DNA of 16,318 nucleotides from CAXMST01 sp964196325. Lineage in GTDB: Bacteria > Actinomycetota > Thermoleophilia > Solirubrobacterales > 70-9. Location: positions 1 to 16,318 of the forward strand of contig CAXMST010000140.1 of assembly GCA_964196325.1 (NCBI GenBank). Direction: 5' to 3'. Made by a program: the position numbers and the translations under genes. The notes beneath the pieces were generated by a model. It saw only the letters and a program-made list of their open reading frames with translations. It searched no databases and was not told where the DNA came from. Below are positions 1 through 7,039 of this stretch, piece after piece; the first letter of the stretch is position 1, and every line of letters begins with the position of its first letter.

Positions 1-1
1 T

Positions 2-295
2 CTAGCCCTCCGCACCCTCGCGGTCGCCTACCGGCCGCTGCCGACGGACGAGCTCCCCGAGATCGACCCCTCGCTCGAGCACGATCTGGTCTACCTCGGG
101 ATCGTGGGGATCATCGATCCTCCCCGGCCCGAGGCTCGGGCGGCGATTGACGAGGCCCGGCGTGCCGGGATCCGGGTGATCATGATCACCAGGGATCACC
201 CTCGAACGGCGGCGCGGATCGCGGAGGAGCTCGGGGTCCACGGCCCGGGCGCGAGCGTGATCACGGGCTCCGATCTGGGGTTCATTGGGCGCTGA
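2..295 (+). pseudogene. 3' fragment of a P-type cation ATPase (P domain only)
   Basis: The reading frame is open from the window edge and encodes part of the phosphorylation domain of a P2-type cation pump. It contains the conserved IIDPPRPEA segment followed by the region normally reading MITGDHPRTA. Homology stops near position 278, just after the segment that in intact pumps leads to the catalytic TGDGVND hinge. The ORF ends a few codons later at TGA 293-295, so the hinge, the Mg-binding aspartates and transmembrane helices 5-10 are all missing. The conserved TGD is TRD here (codon agg), a change unlikely to be tolerated in a working pump and consistent with decay. Its upstream part lies outside the window. 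It is not a piece of the intact pump at 611-3334, which has its own copy of this region. The family call is secure; its former ion is unknown. Confidence 0.8.
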
Positions 296-518
296 GCTCG
301 GCGGCGCGGCGGCGCACTTCCTCATCGCGCATGCGCTCGCCGGCTGCCGATATTTGCCCGCCGAACTCGTTCCAGCCAGGCGCGAGCGCAGTGCGCTCAG
401 ACAGCGTCAACGACCGCAGGTGCCAGAGGCTGTCGGGGTCGGCGGGGATCGGCCACGGCTTGATCTCCACGTCGAGATCGAAGCCCATGACAAACAACAG
501 CTCGCGCAACCGCGCCAC
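282..518 (-). pseudogene. C-terminal remnant of a possible HTH-type regulator or other small protein
   Basis: This is a 78-codon minus-strand frame, GTG start at 518 and TGA at 282-284. The protein begins abruptly with MARLRELLFVMGFDLDVEIK, then an acidic/proline linker and an amphipathic stretch containing LRSLTLSERTALAPGWNEF. This pattern recalls the tails of actinobacterial XRE-type helix-turn-helix proteins, in which the DNA-binding domain is followed by a strand pair and an 'L..L...ER' helix. No HTH is present. The frame's 5' end lies within a few bases of the junction with the IS630 remnant, which suggests the N-terminal part was lost at that junction. Its 3' end overlaps the ATPase fragment by 14 bp on the opposite strand. 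The regulator reading is from memory of family shape only, and a chance ORF remains possible. Confidence 0.3.
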
Positions 519-613
519 CGTTGGCTACAACCAGACCGCGAAGCCGTTCAAGTGGACCTACGCCGGCAAGGTGCTGGAAGCATGAGTCAACGGTTTTGCA
601 GGATGGACCACTA
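519..613 (+). mobile_element. IS630-family 3' end (transposase C-terminus plus terminal end)
   Basis: Codons 526-582 read YNQTAKPFKWTYAGKVLEA, followed by TGA 583-585. This matches the characteristic C-terminus of IS630-type transposases, which end in N-T-x-AKPFKWTY-x-G-x-x-L. Nothing else of the transposase is present upstream, so only the last ~95 bp of the element survives. After the stop, about 25 bp (587-611) run to a TA dinucleotide at 612-613. IS630 elements insert at TA, so this is probably the right terminal end plus target site. On the minus strand this boundary forms the stop codon of the neighbouring ATPase gene. No left end was found. The transposase tail is a confident call; the exact terminal boundary is inferred. 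Confidence 0.65.
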
Positions 614-3334
614 GTCTGATGATGGAGTTCCCGGCGCCGGGCCCTTCGGTGGCAGCCCGTCGCGTCGCAGCAGCTTGTGGATCTCAACCGCCACGATGAC
701 GCTCAAAGCGACGGCGACGATCGCGGCCCAGGTGCCGAGGTCGAGGGGCTCGATGCGGAGCACGACTTGGGTCGGCTCGAAGTACATCGCGCCGACCTGG
801 AGTCCGAGGGCGAGGACCGTGCCGATCAAGAGGATCGGGTTGGCGAGGGGAGTCCTGGAAAACGCGGAGCGGTGCTCTGAGCGCGCGTTGCCCACGTGGA
901 AGACCTGGAAGACGACCATGGTCGTCAGCGCGATCGTCCGCGCACGCTCGAGATCGTCGCCCGTGTGCGGATAGGCGAGGAAGAGGGCGAGGGTGCCGGC
1001 GGCCATGACGGCTCCCGCGATCGCGATCCGCTCCCAGAGCAGCGGGGATATCACGCCCTCCTCCGGTGGGCGGGGTGGGCGCTTGGTGACATCGGTCTCG
1101 CCGGGCTCGAAGGCGAGCCCGATGTCCTGCACGCCATTGGTGACCAGATTCAGCCACAGGAGCTGCGCCGGCAGAAAGGGCAAGGGCAGGCCCGCGATCA
1201 GGCTCGTGAGCACAGCCAGGACCTCCGCCACGCCGCTGGAGACTAGGTAGAAGGTGGTCTTGCGGACGTTGTCGAAGGCGACGCGGCCCTCGCCCACCGC
1301 CTTGAAGATCGTCGCGAAGTTGTCGTCGAGGACCGTGATGTCGGCGGCCTCCTTTGCGACGTCGGTCCCCGATCCCATCGCAGCGCCGATGTCGGCGGCC
1401 TTCAGCGCCGGCGCGTCGTTGACACCGTCGCCGGTGACCGCTACCACTTCGCCCTGACGCCGCAACGACTCAACGATCCGCAGCTTGTGCGCGGGCGCCA
1501 TCCGCGCATAGACGTCGACCTCCCCGACAAGCTGATCCAGCCGCGGATCAGGGAGGTCCTCGAGCTCGAGCCCGGAAGCGACCCGGTCGCCCGGCCCGGC
1601 GATCCCGAGGTCGCGAGCGACCGCGAGTGCCGTATTCGCATGGTCGCCGGTGATCATCAGCACGCGGACGCCGGCCGAGCGGCAGCCGCTCACCGACTCT
1701 CGGGCCTCCTCGCGGGGTGGGTCGATCATTCCCTGGAGGCCGAACAAGGTGAGTCCTTCCACGGGAAAGCGAAGCTCGCCGTCGCCGGTTCGCCGCACCT
1801 CGCGACCGGCGACCGCGAGCACGCGCATCCCATTGGCCGCCATGCCCTCGGCCCGTTGATGGGTCGCCGCTGGGTCGAGCACGTCACCGCCGGCGCTCTC
1901 GACGCACATCTCGAGCACCTGTTCCGGTGAGCCCTTGACGAGGACGAGCCCGTGGCCGTCGTAGGCGTGCAGCGTGGCGGAGTAGCGGCGGTCTGCCTCG
2001 AAGGGGATGTCCGCCAGGCGGGGGTAGCGCTCCTCGAGATCGTCCTTGTGCAGGCCGCCCTTGACGGCGGCCACGAGCAACGCAACCTCGGTCGGGTCGC
2101 CGACAGCGGCGATCTCATCCCGGCGGGCGCCGACCGAAGCCTCATTGCAGAGCGCGCCGGCAAGGAGCACGCGCCTCAGCTCCGGCTCCTGCTCGACGTC
2201 GACCTGGGCGCCTCCGCGCTCGATGGCGCCCGCCAGCGGGTCGACGCCGCCGGTGACCTTGTAGTCGCGCCCATCCACCACGATCCGCTCCACGGTGATC
2301 CGGTTCTGCGTCAGGGTGCCGGTCTTGTCGGAGGCGATCACCGTGCAGCTACCGAGGCTCTCGACCGCTGGAAGGCGCCGCACGAGCGCGCTGACCGCCG
2401 CCATGCGGCGGACGCTGATCGCCAGCGCCACGGTGAGGACGATCGGCAGCCCCTCGGGGACCGCGGAGACCGCGAGGGCGATGACCGCGAGGAAGAGCTC
2501 GTCGGCCGACTCTCCATGAGCCAGCCCGGCCGCGAACCCGATTGCCGCGACCACGACGATCGCCAGCCCGACCAGGCGCGCAAAGCGGGCCATCCGCTGC
2601 TGTAGCGGCGTCGCTATGACGCCGATCTCCCTCAGGCTTCCGGCGATCACCCCAAGCTCGGTCCCCATTGCCGTGGCGGTCACGACCGCTCGGCAGCGAC
2701 CCCGGGTGAGGACCGACCCGGAGTGGACGATGTTGGCCCGCTCAGCGACGGGTACGTCTCCGAGTAAGGTGGCCGCCGTCTTGTCGACGGGCTCGGACTC
2801 GCCCGTGAGCAAAGACTCGTCAACCTCCACCGCCGTGGCGCTGAGGACGCGGGCGTCGGCGGGGACGCGGGAGCCGGCCTCGAGCAGGAGTACGTCGCCG
2901 CGAACGACGTTCCGGGCGTCGATTTCCAGCTCACGCTTGGCCCGCACCACGCGGGCCCTGGCGCCGGCGAGGCGGCGTAGGGCCTGAAGGGACCGCTCGG
3001 CCCGGTACTCCTGGACGAACCCGACCAGGGCGTTCAGCAACAGCACAGCGGCTATCACGGCGGCGTCGATCTCGTCGCCCACCGCGAGCGCGACGGCACC
3101 GGCAGCGACGAGTATGTAGATCAGCGGGCTGGTGAACTGGCGCAGGACGATCCGCGCGGCGCCGGGTCCGCGCTCCGGCGGAAGCTCATTCGGGCCGTCC
3201 TCCAGCAAGCGCCGTGAGGCCTGGGGCCCGGAAAGGCCATCGTGGCCGCTGTCCAGTGACGCGAGCACCGCCCCGCGCTCTTGCAGCCAGGGCTCGGCCG
3301 CACCCAGGCTACGCCCGCCCGGCGCGAGGCTCAC
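611..3334 (-). CDS. P2-type cation-transporting ATPase (calcium-pump-like)
   Basis: This 907-aa protein is a full-length ATP-driven cation pump of the inner membrane. The cation-ATPase N-terminal domain spans roughly residues 12-75. Helices 1-2 lie at ~70-108, and the actuator domain has LTGES at 176-180. Helices 3-4 lie at ~253-305 and carry PEGLP at 293-297. The phosphorylated Asp is in DKTGT at 336-340. The nucleotide domain has KGSPE at 467-471, and the hinge motifs are MITGDH (560-565) and TGDGVND (634-640). Helices 5-10 follow, with NLVTNG in helix 6. All catalytic motifs are intact. Helix 6 has Asn where SERCA-type calcium pumps have Asp, so calcium specificity is uncertain. The start is GTG, overlapping the thiamine-binding gene upstream by four bases (GTGA), which implies translational coupling. 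The C-terminus ends exactly at the IS630 boundary. Confidence 0.93.
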   Translation of the reverse strand: MSLAPGGRSLGAAEPWLQERGAVLASLDSGHDGLSGPQASRRLLEDGPNELPPERGPGAARIVLRQFTSPLIYILVAAGAVALAVGDEIDAAVIAAVLLLNALVGFVQEYRAERSLQALRRLAGARARVVRAKRELEIDARNVVRGDVLLLEAGSRVPADARVLSATAVEVDESLLTGESEPVDKTAATLLGDVPVAERANIVHSGSVLTRGRCRAVVTATAMGTELGVIAGSLREIGVIATPLQQRMARFARLVGLAIVVVAAIGFAAGLAHGESADELFLAVIALAVSAVPEGLPIVLTVALAISVRRMAAVSALVRRLPAVESLGSCTVIASDKTGTLTQNRITVERIVVDGRDYKVTGGVDPLAGAIERGGAQVDVEQEPELRRVLLAGALCNEASVGARRDEIAAVGDPTEVALLVAAVKGGLHKDDLEERYPRLADIPFEADRRYSATLHAYDGHGLVLVKGSPEQVLEMCVESAGGDVLDPAATHQRAEGMAANGMRVLAVAGREVRRTGDGELRFPVEGLTLFGLQGMIDPPREEARESVSGCRSAGVRVLMITGDHANTALAVARDLGIAGPGDRVASGLELEDLPDPRLDQLVGEVDVYARMAPAHKLRIVESLRRQGEVVAVTGDGVNDAPALKAADIGAAMGSGTDVAKEAADITVLDDNFATIFKAVGEGRVAFDNVRKTTFYLVSSGVAEVLAVLTSLIAGLPLPFLPAQLLWLNLVTNGVQDIGLAFEPGETDVTKRPPRPPEEGVISPLLWERIAIAGAVMAAGTLALFLAYPHTGDDLERARTIALTTMVVFQVFHVGNARSEHRSAFSRTPLANPILLIGTVLALGLQVGAMYFEPTQVVLRIEPLDLGTWAAIVAVALSVIVAVEIHKLLRRDGLPPKGPAPGTPSSD

Positions 3335-3645
3335 GATTCGGCCGCGAGCCTCTCCTCGACCGAGCGGACCTTGTCCTCGAGCGTCTGCTTGGGCCTGTCA
3401 CGGCGCTCGTCGAGCTTGAGAAGCGTGTAGACGCGCGGGACGCCTTGCTCGAACGGCACCGCATGAAGCTCGCCGACGATCGCGAGGATGTCGGCGGTCG
3501 TACCTTCGAGCGAGGTTCCCATCGCGTGCATCCGGTAGCGCACCCGCTGCTGAGCAGCAAGGCGGCGTTGGATCTCGGCAACGTAGGCGCCGGCGCTCGC
3601 GTCCGGGCGTCCGACCGCGATCACCGTCAGGTCTGCTGTGGCCAT
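3331..3645 (-). CDS. MTH1187 family thiamine-binding protein (DUF77)
   Basis: The 104-aa product matches the small MTH1187/YkoF-like family in sequence and length (about 100 aa). It has an N-terminal strand ADLTVIAVG, the loop MGTSLEG near residues 43-49, HAVPFEQGVPRV near 62-73, and the C-terminal signature ERRDRPKQTLEDKV. Family members form ferredoxin-like folds that oligomerise, and several bind thiamine or related ligands; that is family knowledge. The ATG at 3645 was chosen because homology begins directly there, although the frame stays open upstream to 3801. There is no Shine-Dalgarno site before it, but a TAGTCT box lies 7 nt upstream, so a leaderless transcript is likely. The last four bases overlap the start of the cation ATPase, so the two genes are co-transcribed. 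A link between thiamine binding and this pump is not established. Confidence 0.88.
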   Translation of the reverse strand: MATADLTVIAVGRPDASAGAYVAEIQRRLAAQQRVRYRMHAMGTSLEGTTADILAIVGELHAVPFEQGVPRVYTLLKLDERRDRPKQTLEDKVRSVEERLAAES

Positions 3646-3652
3646 CGGCGGG

Positions 3653-3658
3653 AGACTA
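3653..3658 (-). promoter_or_regulatory. Candidate -10 box for a leaderless transcript
   Basis: Read on the minus strand, TAGTCT fits the actinobacterial TANNNT -10 consensus and ends 7 nt before the ATG at 3645. This would put the transcription start at or next to the start codon. No TTGACA-like -35 is evident at a 17-nt spacing. The absence of a Shine-Dalgarno site before this gene is consistent with leaderless translation. Confidence 0.35.
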
Positions 3659-3820
3659 CGAGCCAGCGAGGCTGCGAGGCGGTGACGCCCCGGGGCCGCC
3701 CAGCGAAAGTGTTGACTTGCCGCAGGCCAGACCGCCGAATCTACGGTTGCGACTGCTTCGCGAGCGCGCATCATCGACCTCAGGGCAATCAGGCCCTGCA
3801 CTCGATCAAGGAGGTCGGAA

Positions 3821-3964
3821 ATGTCAGTTTGGATTCATCGGTCCCGTGCCGACCCCGCCGCAGGCCGAGCGCGCCCCATGCAGCCGGGGATCCACCGCCT
3901 TCGATCGAGGTTTCCTCCGACCAGCTCCTTTATGACCCAAAGGTCGCCGAGCGCGAGGGAATAA
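3821..3964 (+). CDS. Possible short peptide (47 aa), unrecognised
   Basis: The ATG at 3821 follows AAGGAGGT (3808-3815) with a 5-nt spacer, the best ribosome-binding site on the plus strand of this gene-poor stretch. The 47-codon product begins MSVWIHRSRADPAAG. It is basic and proline/serine-rich, without membrane segment, cysteine pair or recognised motif, and ends at TAA 3962-3964. The downstream frame over 3900-4044 looks more protein-like than this one, so this could be the true start of a gene that was later frameshifted. It could also be a leader peptide or a chance SD-ATG pair. No function can be assigned. Confidence 0.25.
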   Translation: MSVWIHRSRADPAAGRARPMQPGIHRLRSRFPPTSSFMTQRSPSARE

Positions 3965-4303
3965 CTGGGCACGACCCTCGAATCGATGACGCCGTTCTCC
4001 GCGACCAGCTCCGTTCGCTGCGCTGGCGTTCCTTGTCCGCGTAAGGCATCACCGAAATGATGATGGTGACACCGGCGGCTAGGTCCAACTCACCCGGGGT
4101 GCAAGAGGGCGACTCGTGGCCTGACTCGCGGCCCCCGATCACGAAAGCCGCTGCAAGTCAGCGACTGCGCGAATCGCTCCGGTCGTCCCCGTCGCGGACC
4201 TCATGCTGCGATCATGGTCTTCATCTGTTCGTGATTCCGGTCTTCGCCGGAAGTTGCTGATGCCGCCCATCGAGCCGAACCCAAAGGCAAGGAGCGAGTA
4301 CGG

Positions 4304-5149
4304 ATGTCTGAGTACGCCAATGACGTCCTGGTCGAGACCGACTGGGTCGCGCAGCATCTCGACGACGAGTCAATCCGGATCGTCGAGGTGGACGAGGATC
4401 CGGCCCTCTATGCCGAGGCCCATATACCTGGTGCGATCGGCTTCGACTGGCGCTCCGAGCTCCAGGACCGGGTCCGCCGCGACTTCCTCAGCCCCGCCGA
4501 CTTCGGTGCTCTGATGGGCAGCCGCGGTATCTCCAACGCCCACACCCTGGTCCTCTACGGCGATCGCAACAACTGGTTTGCGGCCTACACGTACTGGTAC
4601 TTCCGTTACTACGGCCATGACGGCATCAAGCTGATGAACGGCCCACGGCAGAAGTGGATCGGCGAGGGGCGCGAGACCTCGACGAAGGGCCCGAACCATG
4701 CCCCAGTCGATTTCACGATCGCCGGTGAGAACGAGAGTATCCGGGCTCGGCGCCACGACGTCGAGGCTACGCTCGCCGACGACACGAGACTCGTCGACGT
4801 CCGTAGCCCGGCTGAATTCGCGGGTGAGATCATCACGCCTGAGGGCTACGAGCAGGAGGGCGCCCAGCGGGGCGGCCACATCCCCGGTGCCGCGTCGGTT
4901 CCGTGGGCCGAGGCCGTGACCGAGGAGGGCACCTTCAAGTCCGCAGACGAATTGCGGGCGCTTTACGCGTCCAAGGGGGTGATCGGCTCCGGCGATCCCG
5001 TGATCGCCTACTGCCGGATCGGTGAGCGTTCTGCCCACACCTGGTTCGTGCTCAGCGAGTTGCTCGGCGAGTCCGACGTTCGCAACTACGACGGGTCCTG
5101 GACGGAGTGGGGCAACCTGGTCGGCGTCCCGGTGGCGACAGGCGGCTGA
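4304..5149 (+). CDS. Thiosulfate/3-mercaptopyruvate sulfurtransferase, double rhodanese (CysA2-like)
   Basis: This 281-aa cytoplasmic enzyme transfers sulfane sulfur from thiosulfate or 3-mercaptopyruvate to an acceptor such as cyanide or a thiol. It has two rhodanese domains. The N-terminal domain (~8-125) lacks the catalytic cysteine, reading YGDRNNW at the active-loop position. The C-terminal domain (~145-278) has the active loop YCRIGERS with Cys237, then HTWFVLSELLG and NYDGSWTEWG. The pattern, including CRIGERS and the WFAAY-YWYF segment near 91-100, closely follows the mycobacterial CysA2/CysA3 (Rv0815c/Rv3117) family and its ~277-aa length. The ATG at 4304 has an AAGGAG ribosome site ~7 nt upstream. 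Neither neighbour is oriented for an obvious operon. The gene is intact, unlike the degraded stretch that follows it. Confidence 0.93.
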   Translation: MSEYANDVLVETDWVAQHLDDESIRIVEVDEDPALYAEAHIPGAIGFDWRSELQDRVRRDFLSPADFGALMGSRGISNAHTLVLYGDRNNWFAAYTYWYFRYYGHDGIKLMNGPRQKWIGEGRETSTKGPNHAPVDFTIAGENESIRARRHDVEATLADDTRLVDVRSPAEFAGEIITPEGYEQEGAQRGGHIPGAASVPWAEAVTEEGTFKSADELRALYASKGVIGSGDPVIAYCRIGERSAHTWFVLSELLGESDVRNYDGSWTEWGNLVGVPVATGG

Positions 5150-5256
5150 GGGAGCGCACTGCTGCCCCTTGTCAGCCGAGTGCCCGGTCGTGGTCATCAC
5201 CAGACCCTGATCAGCCCCGGCTCGTCAGGGCTGGAGCCCAAGCGGCGGCAGTTTTC

Positions 5257-5898
5257 ATGGTCGCCCGGATCAGCTGTGCCGCGCTGCGGATAGCTACGGT
5301 TTGCCATCTCAGCTCTTCAGTGATGGACCTCACTGGGCCGTCCCCGGTGCTGGAGCTAACGCGACTCGCCGAGCGCCTCGAGGCCGACCTCCTCATCGTC
5401 GGGTCAGCTCACCGCGGCCCGCTCGGCCGTGTCTACCCCGGCTCGGTCGGCACCTCCCTGCTGAGCGGCGCGCCGTGCCCGGTTGCGGTCGCCCCGCGCG
5501 GTTTCGCGAGCTCCACGTCGCGGCCGATCGAGACGATCGGAGTCGGCTACGACGGCCGAAGCGAAGCGGAGGCGGCGCTGCTCTTCGCCGGTGCCCTGGC
5601 TGCCGAGCTGCAGGCGCAGGTGCAGCTGATCGCGGCGGTCTCCTACCGCCTGCCGCTCAGCGACGAGCTCGCCAATCCGCTCGACGTGCGCGCCGTCGAG
5701 CGGGAGCGCCTGACTGATGCGATCGCGACAGCAGCGTCGAGCCTCCCCGTAGAAGTCTCAGCGACGGAGGTCGCCGACGGCTATCCCGCAGCGATTCTGA
5801 TCGAGCGCAGCAGTCGACTCGACATGTTGGTAGTCGGCTCCCGCGGAGCTGCACCCGGAAGACGACGCATAGAGGTGGGCGTTGGCTCCGATGGCTAG
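5257..5898 (+). pseudogene. Tandem universal stress protein, truncated at both ends
   Basis: The frame encodes most of a two-domain USP. Domain 1 lacks its opening strand and nucleotide-binding Asp: recognisable sequence starts only near 5343 (ELTRLAERLEADLLIVGS), followed by the G-rich loop GSAHRGPLGRVYPGSVG and PCPVAVAPRG. Domain 2 begins normally with ETIGVGYDGRSEAEAALLFA and reaches LDMLVVGSRG. It then breaks off into unrelated residues and a TAG at 5896-5898, losing the G-x9-G(S/T) half of the ATP loop and the last strand. ATGs at 5257 and 5323 are possible starts, but neither has a good ribosome site and neither restores domain 1. The protein could at best bind nucleotide through half-domains, so I read it as a decaying paralogue of the intact USP that follows. 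Confidence 0.7.
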
Positions 5899-5949
5899 CG
5901 ATCTGCCAGCGGTAGGCTCGCTGGGCCGCAGCACAACCACGAGGAGGCC

Positions 5950-6915
5950 ATGCAGAGACCGATGCCCGGACTGCTGATCATCGGATTTGAAGACAGCGCC
6001 GAGGGGCGCGACGCGCTCGCGCTCGGAGCCCAGCTGGCGCAGGCCCTCGACGCGAGGCCGCTGATCGCGCGGGCGCTGGTCTTGCCCGAAGGCGTCCTCA
6101 GCGCAGGCGGGGCCATCGCAGGCGAGATAATCGCCGCGCTGGAGGGCGTGGCGGTGCGCGAGCTGGCCGAGCCTCTCGTGCAGCTCGCGGACCTCGGGCC
6201 GCTGGCGGAGACGCTCACCGGCAGCTCCGCCGCTCGGGTCTTGCACGATCTCGCCGAGAGCCACTCCGCGGTCGCGGCCGTCGTCGGGTCCAGCGCTCGC
6301 GGGGCATTCGGCCGACTCGTGCCTGGGAGCACCGCCGAGCGGCTGTTGCATGGTGCGCCGTGTGCGGTGGCCGTTGCGGCGCGCGGCTACGCCGCCGAGG
6401 GCACCCGGCCGCTTCGGGTCGCGGTGGCTTTCGACGGCTCCGGCGAGGCCGCGCTCGCCCTGCGGGCCGGCATCACGATCGCCGGGCGCTGCAACTCGAC
6501 CCTGACCCTGCTAACGGTGGTGGAGACGGTCGGCTTCGCCTACACCCCCAGTGTCGCGCGGGCGATTCCCGTGGCCGAGTACCAGGTGCGCGAGGAGCAA
6601 CGCAGGCGTAGGACGCTGGACGGCGCCCTCGGCCGGGTCCCGCCCGATCTGCCTGCAGATGGCCGGCTGCTGCACGGGGCACCCGGACAGGCCCTGGTCG
6701 ACGCCAGCAAGGATTTCGACCTGATCGTCGTCGGCTCGCGCGGCTACGGGCCGCTGCGACGGACACTGCTGGGTAGCAGCTCCCGGCGCCTCTTCAACGG
6801 CTCGGCTTGCTCGGTGATGGCGTTGCCCCGGGGGATGAGCGCGGGCCCGTTCGCGGGCGACGACGAGCCCCTCGCCGGCGAGGCGTCGCCGGATAACGCG
6901 AAAGAGCGAGCATGA
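5950..6915 (+). CDS. Tandem-domain universal stress protein, intact
   Basis: This 321-aa cytoplasmic protein has two UspA domains. Domain 1 (~7-147) begins LLIIGFEDSAEGRDAL and has the loop GSSARGAFGRLVPGST at 113-128, where the fourth position is Ala instead of Gly. Domain 2 (~155-295) begins RVAVAFDGSGEAALAL and has the canonical G-x2-G-x9-G(S) loop GSRGYGPLRRTLLGS at 262-276, so nucleotide binding is best supported there. USPs of this class bind ATP or other nucleotides and modulate growth arrest and stress survival; the exact role here is unknown. The ATG at 5950 has AGGAGG six bases upstream. The stop overlaps a strong inverted repeat that probably ends the transcript. It is a close paralogue of the frameshifted USP at 11396-12312, sharing almost the same N-terminal 35 residues. 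Confidence 0.92.
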   Translation: MQRPMPGLLIIGFEDSAEGRDALALGAQLAQALDARPLIARALVLPEGVLSAGGAIAGEIIAALEGVAVRELAEPLVQLADLGPLAETLTGSSAARVLHDLAESHSAVAAVVGSSARGAFGRLVPGSTAERLLHGAPCAVAVAARGYAAEGTRPLRVAVAFDGSGEAALALRAGITIAGRCNSTLTLLTVVETVGFAYTPSVARAIPVAEYQVREEQRRRRTLDGALGRVPPDLPADGRLLHGAPGQALVDASKDFDLIVVGSRGYGPLRRTLLGSSSRRLFNGSACSVMALPRGMSAGPFAGDDEPLAGEASPDNAKERA

Positions 6916-6981
6916 GCTGGGCGCGCAGCTACCAGCCGAGCTTCGGCCGAGGCTCGGAGGCGGGGAGCTGCGCGCCGAGCT
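6915..6981 (+). terminator. GC-rich hairpin at the end of the intact USP gene
   Basis: AGCTGGGCGCGCAGCT (6915-6930) pairs with AGCTGCGCGCCGAGCT (6966-6981), 15 of 16 positions. The enclosed loop contains a second small stem, CCGAGC/GCTCGG. The repeat begins at the last base of the stop codon. No T-run follows, so it may act as a GC-type or Rho-assisted terminator, or as an mRNA 3'-end stabiliser. Confidence 0.5.
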
Positions 6982-7039
6982 ACGGGTGAGACGCCCCAGG
7001 ACAGGGCTTGTATTCATCATGCTCCCAGCGCTCTCACAC

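Larger units (their letters stand above)
3646..4303. other. 658-bp intergenic region with no recognised gene
   Basis: This region separates the divergent MTH1187/ATPase unit and the sulfurtransferase gene, so it should hold both promoters. The only strong signal is a perfect AAGGAGGT at 3808-3815 before a 47-codon ORF at 3821. A second frame over ~3900-4044 reads SSDQLLYDPKVAEREG and continues with protein-like composition to a stop at 4044. I do not recognise it; it may be the tail of a decayed gene. An AAGGAG-type ribosome site at ~4291-4296 serves the sulfurtransferase. Nothing convincing was found in 4045-4290. Confidence 0.5.

Noticed and set aside
1952..2605. 217-codon plus-strand open frame inside the cation ATPase
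   Set aside because: It is antisense to a complete catalytic core with all motifs and shows no recognisable protein features.
3214..4044. 276-codon plus-strand frame as one gene
   Set aside because: Its first two thirds are antisense to the ATPase N-terminus and the MTH1187 gene. Only the last ~50 codons look protein-like, and these are discussed separately.
5906..5924. Small stem CCAGCG/CGCTGG after the truncated USP
   Set aside because: Only six base pairs and no T-tract; too weak to call a terminator in such GC-rich DNA.
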